Source: Rubrobacter sp. (lineage in GTDB: Bacteria; Actinomycetota; Rubrobacteria; Rubrobacterales; Rubrobacteraceae). From it: a DNA stretch of 8,370 bases. Shown here piece by piece: positions 6,832-8,370 of the stretch. The stretch spans positions 1 to 8,370 of the forward strand of contig JADDPU010000565.1 in NCBI GenBank assembly GCA_016781725.1, read 5' to 3'. Below the pieces are notes generated by a model. It saw only the letters and a program-made list of their open reading frames with translations. It did not search any database and was not told the DNA's origin. The translations under genes were made by a program, and so were the position numbers. The stretch's first letter is position 1. Each line of letters opens with the position of its first letter.

Positions 6832-6887
6832 GGGGCGGCGTCAAGGGTCCGCTCCCGCCGGCCTGCGGCCGCCCTTGACCCCGCCCC
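6832..6887. repeat. Long inverted repeat, 16-bp arms, between converging genes
   Basis: Arms GGGGCGGCGTCAAGGG (6832-6847) and CCCTTGACCCCGCCCC (6872-6887) are complementary at 15 of 16 positions, with a 24-base spacer. Inside the spacer CGGCC (6859-6863) and GGCCG (6867-6871) form a smaller hairpin. The right arm ends 18 bases from the stop of the leftward ATPase gene, so the simplest role is a terminator for that gene or a two-way terminator. An attachment-site or oriT role is an alternative. Confidence 0.55.
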
Positions 6888-6905
6888 ACTTGCGAGATGA
6901 CCCAC

Positions 6906-8370
6906 CTACCCTCCCGGATCGCCACGGATCCCGAGACTGCGTGCGAGCGCAGCCTCGGCTTGTGCCCCGACAAGGAGGAGCAGCAGGTCCAGGGGGAGGC
7001 TCCCGACCCCACTCGGGGTTGCCTCGGGGTGGATGACGGCGGCCTGAGGAGCGACGAGGTACGTCCCCTCGCGGAACCTGGGGTGCCGTTCGGCGAAGAC
7101 CTGGAGACCCGTCCGACTGTGCTGGGGGGAGGAGGCGATCTCGAGCGCAAGAGGTCGGTCGGGATGGTCGAAAACCAGGTCGACTTCGTGCTTGCCGTCC
7201 CGCCAATGGTAGAGGCGGCTGCCGGTGTGGAGGGCGAGCGACCGCAGGGTCGCAGCCACGAGATTCTCAACGAGCGTCCCTTGTTCCTCAGGGTTGTCGA
7301 GAGGGGCGAGACCCCGCTGCAGAGCAGCGTTCCTGATGGCTCCGTCGACGAAGTAGAGCTTCCTGCCTCGCTTCTGCACCGAGGACTCCCGTCCGGAGTA
7401 GTTGGCGAGGGTGAAGACCAGGAACGCCTGCTCCAGATAGGAGAGGTAGCGGTCGAAGGTCGGCTGGGACAGGCCGAGGTCCTTGCCGATGCCCGATGGT
7501 GAGAGCACGCCCGTGATCTGGGCGGCGAGCACGTACAGGAGCCGCTCGAGCATGAGCGGGTTGTCGACGCCGAACGACTGGGGGATGTCCTTGTAGATGG
7601 CCCGTTCCACCGCGTCGCTGCGAAGGATCTGCTGCGACTGCAGCAGGCTGTCCGACTCATCGTCGGTGGCATTCCCGGGGCGCGTGAGAAGTTCGGGGAA
7701 CCCGCCGACGAGCATGAAGGTTCGTCTCAAGGCCGCCAAGTCCCCGTCGGATCGGCGACCGGGGGCAAGGGCGGCGATGCTGGCGCCAAGATCGTCACCG
7801 ATGTCCACATGCGGCCGGCGGTCGATGAGGTCGAGGAACTCGGGGAACAGGTACGGCGTCAGATGCTGTTCTGACCATCGGCCGATCCCGCTCTCGAGGC
7901 GCCGCTCCCGCAACGCGGCAGTTGCGCTCGAGGTAGCAGCGATACGAACGGGCCAGGCGTCGTCGTAGAACGTCTTCAGCCAGAGATCCCACCGGTCGGT
8001 GTAGACGAGCTCGTCGAGCATGAGGTATGCCGGCCGTTCGGCACTCGCATCACATGCGGCGATGGCGGCCCGCACGAGGCTCTCGAGGCTTTCCTGGAGC
8101 AGCAGCGGGTGATCGAGGCGCATCCACCAGATGCGGGCAGGTTCGATGCCGTCGTTGATCAGATGACGAACGGTCTGGTAGAGCGCAGTCGTCTTGCCAA
8201 CACGTCGCGGCCCGAGGACCAGCTGGTATCGGTGTGGGTCGTCGTTGCGGAGCCGGCGCCACAGCAACTGCGCCAGTGGTCGTTCGACCTTACGAGCGAG
8301 CGAGTCGGGAACCGCACCCCTTCGTTGCCATGGGTTCTGCTCATCGAAGACCCGCTGGAGGTCTTCCGGA
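6906..8370 (-). CDS. AAA_14/DUF4143-type ATPase, 5' end cut off by the window
   Basis: A P-loop ATPase of the AAA_14 plus DUF4143 architecture, common in bacteria and archaea and mostly of unknown function. 487 residues are visible. The reading frame stays open to the window edge with family-like sequence (QNPWQRR), and no ATG or GTG occurs before the TTG at 8267, so the true start lies outside. Numbering from that TTG: Walker A GPRRVGKTT (19-27), Walker B LMLDE, an IAATSSATA sensor-like stretch, RTFMLVGGFPELL, a winged-helix region (SGIGKDLGLSQPTFDRYLSYLE), KLYFVDGAIRNAAL, and a C-terminal nuclease-like fold (KHEVDLVF then LALEIASS). The usual E-x-K of that fold is E-I-A here, so nuclease activity is doubtful. 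The gene converges on the transfer unit. It may be cargo or host DNA flanking the element. Confidence 0.9.
   Translation of the reverse strand, partial: PEDLQRVFDEQNPWQRRGAVPDSLARKVERPLAQLLWRRLRNDDPHRYQLVLGPRRVGKTTALYQTVRHLINDGIEPARIWWMRLDHPLLLQESLESLVRAAIAACDASAERPAYLMLDELVYTDRWDLWLKTFYDDAWPVRIAATSSATAALRERRLESGIGRWSEQHLTPYLFPEFLDLIDRRPHVDIGDDLGASIAALAPGRRSDGDLAALRRTFMLVGGFPELLTRPGNATDDESDSLLQSQQILRSDAVERAIYKDIPQSFGVDNPLMLERLLYVLAAQITGVLSPSGIGKDLGLSQPTFDRYLSYLEQAFLVFTLANYSGRESSVQKRGRKLYFVDGAIRNAALQRGLAPLDNPEEQGTLVENLVAATLRSLALHTGSRLYHWRDGKHEVDLVFDHPDRPLALEIASSPQHSRTGLQVFAERHPRFREGTYLVAPQAAVIHPEATPSGVGSLPLDLLLLLVGAQAEAALARSLGIRGDPGG

Noticed and set aside
6624..6905. 93-codon minus-strand frame starting right after the ATPase stop
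   Set aside because: A GGGAGGG lies just upstream of its GTG, but the frame runs through all the hairpins and into the 3' end of the coupling-protein gene, and its product has no recognisable feature.
1..6905. Direct-repeat attL/attR pair bounding the element
   Set aside because: By-eye comparison of 1-88 with 6689-6905 found only 5-6 base matches, which are expected by chance.
6806..7672. 288-codon minus-strand frame overlapping the ATPase gene
   Set aside because: Low-complexity Ser/Arg/Pro-rich translation typical of a shifted frame of the real ATPase gene.
8265..8267. TTG at 8267 as the true start of the ATPase
   Set aside because: The frame continues upstream without a stop to the window edge with family-like residues (QNPW), so this TTG is probably internal.
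1..8370. CRISPR array, rRNA, or insertion sequence
   Set aside because: No regularly spaced repeats, no rRNA-like sequence and no transposase were seen.

Overview
The window looks like a compact integrative mobilizable element (IME) from a high-GC actinobacterium. By eye the DNA is very GC-rich. GTG and TTG starts are used alongside ATG, and spacing between genes is tight. The integrase, MOB_F relaxase and coupling protein all resemble actinobacterial families; a member of the Acidimicrobiia or a relative is my guess, from memory of similar gene sets and not from any search.

Layout. Positions 1-88 hold no gene I can support. A leftward two-gene unit follows: an Xre-type regulator (1428-2144) and, one base after its stop codon, a tyrosine integrase (89-1426). 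A 96-bp divergent control region (2145-2240) carries repeated GTTGTGC/GCACAAC words and a possible promoter. A rightward unit then runs: a 70-residue excisionase-like HTH protein (2241-2453), a 111-bp gap with a strong inverted repeat, a MOB_F relaxase-helicase (2565-4940), and a VirD4/TraD-type coupling protein (4940-6688) whose start overlaps the relaxase stop. A hairpin-rich intergenic stretch (6689-6905) separates this from a leftward AAA_14/DUF4143 ATPase (6906-8370). That last gene runs off the right edge, so its true start is not in the window.

How the parts would work together (inference). The integrase and the small HTH protein would insert and excise the element. The Xre protein would set the balance from the divergent promoter region. 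The relaxase would nick an origin of transfer and unwind the strand, and the coupling protein would deliver the relaxase-DNA complex to a secretion channel. No channel gene (VirB4, VirB6 and so on) is visible, so the element would have to borrow one. The integrase lies at one end and an unrelated ATPase at the other, so the whole element may be only about 6.7-6.9 kb, but no attachment-site repeat could be found by eye.

The most notable points are an HTH-like insertion inside the integrase core-binding domain, a Lys in place of the usual HxxR histidine in that integrase, a near-perfect 12-bp inverted repeat just upstream of the relaxase (candidate oriT), and four successive hairpins between the coupling protein and the ATPase.
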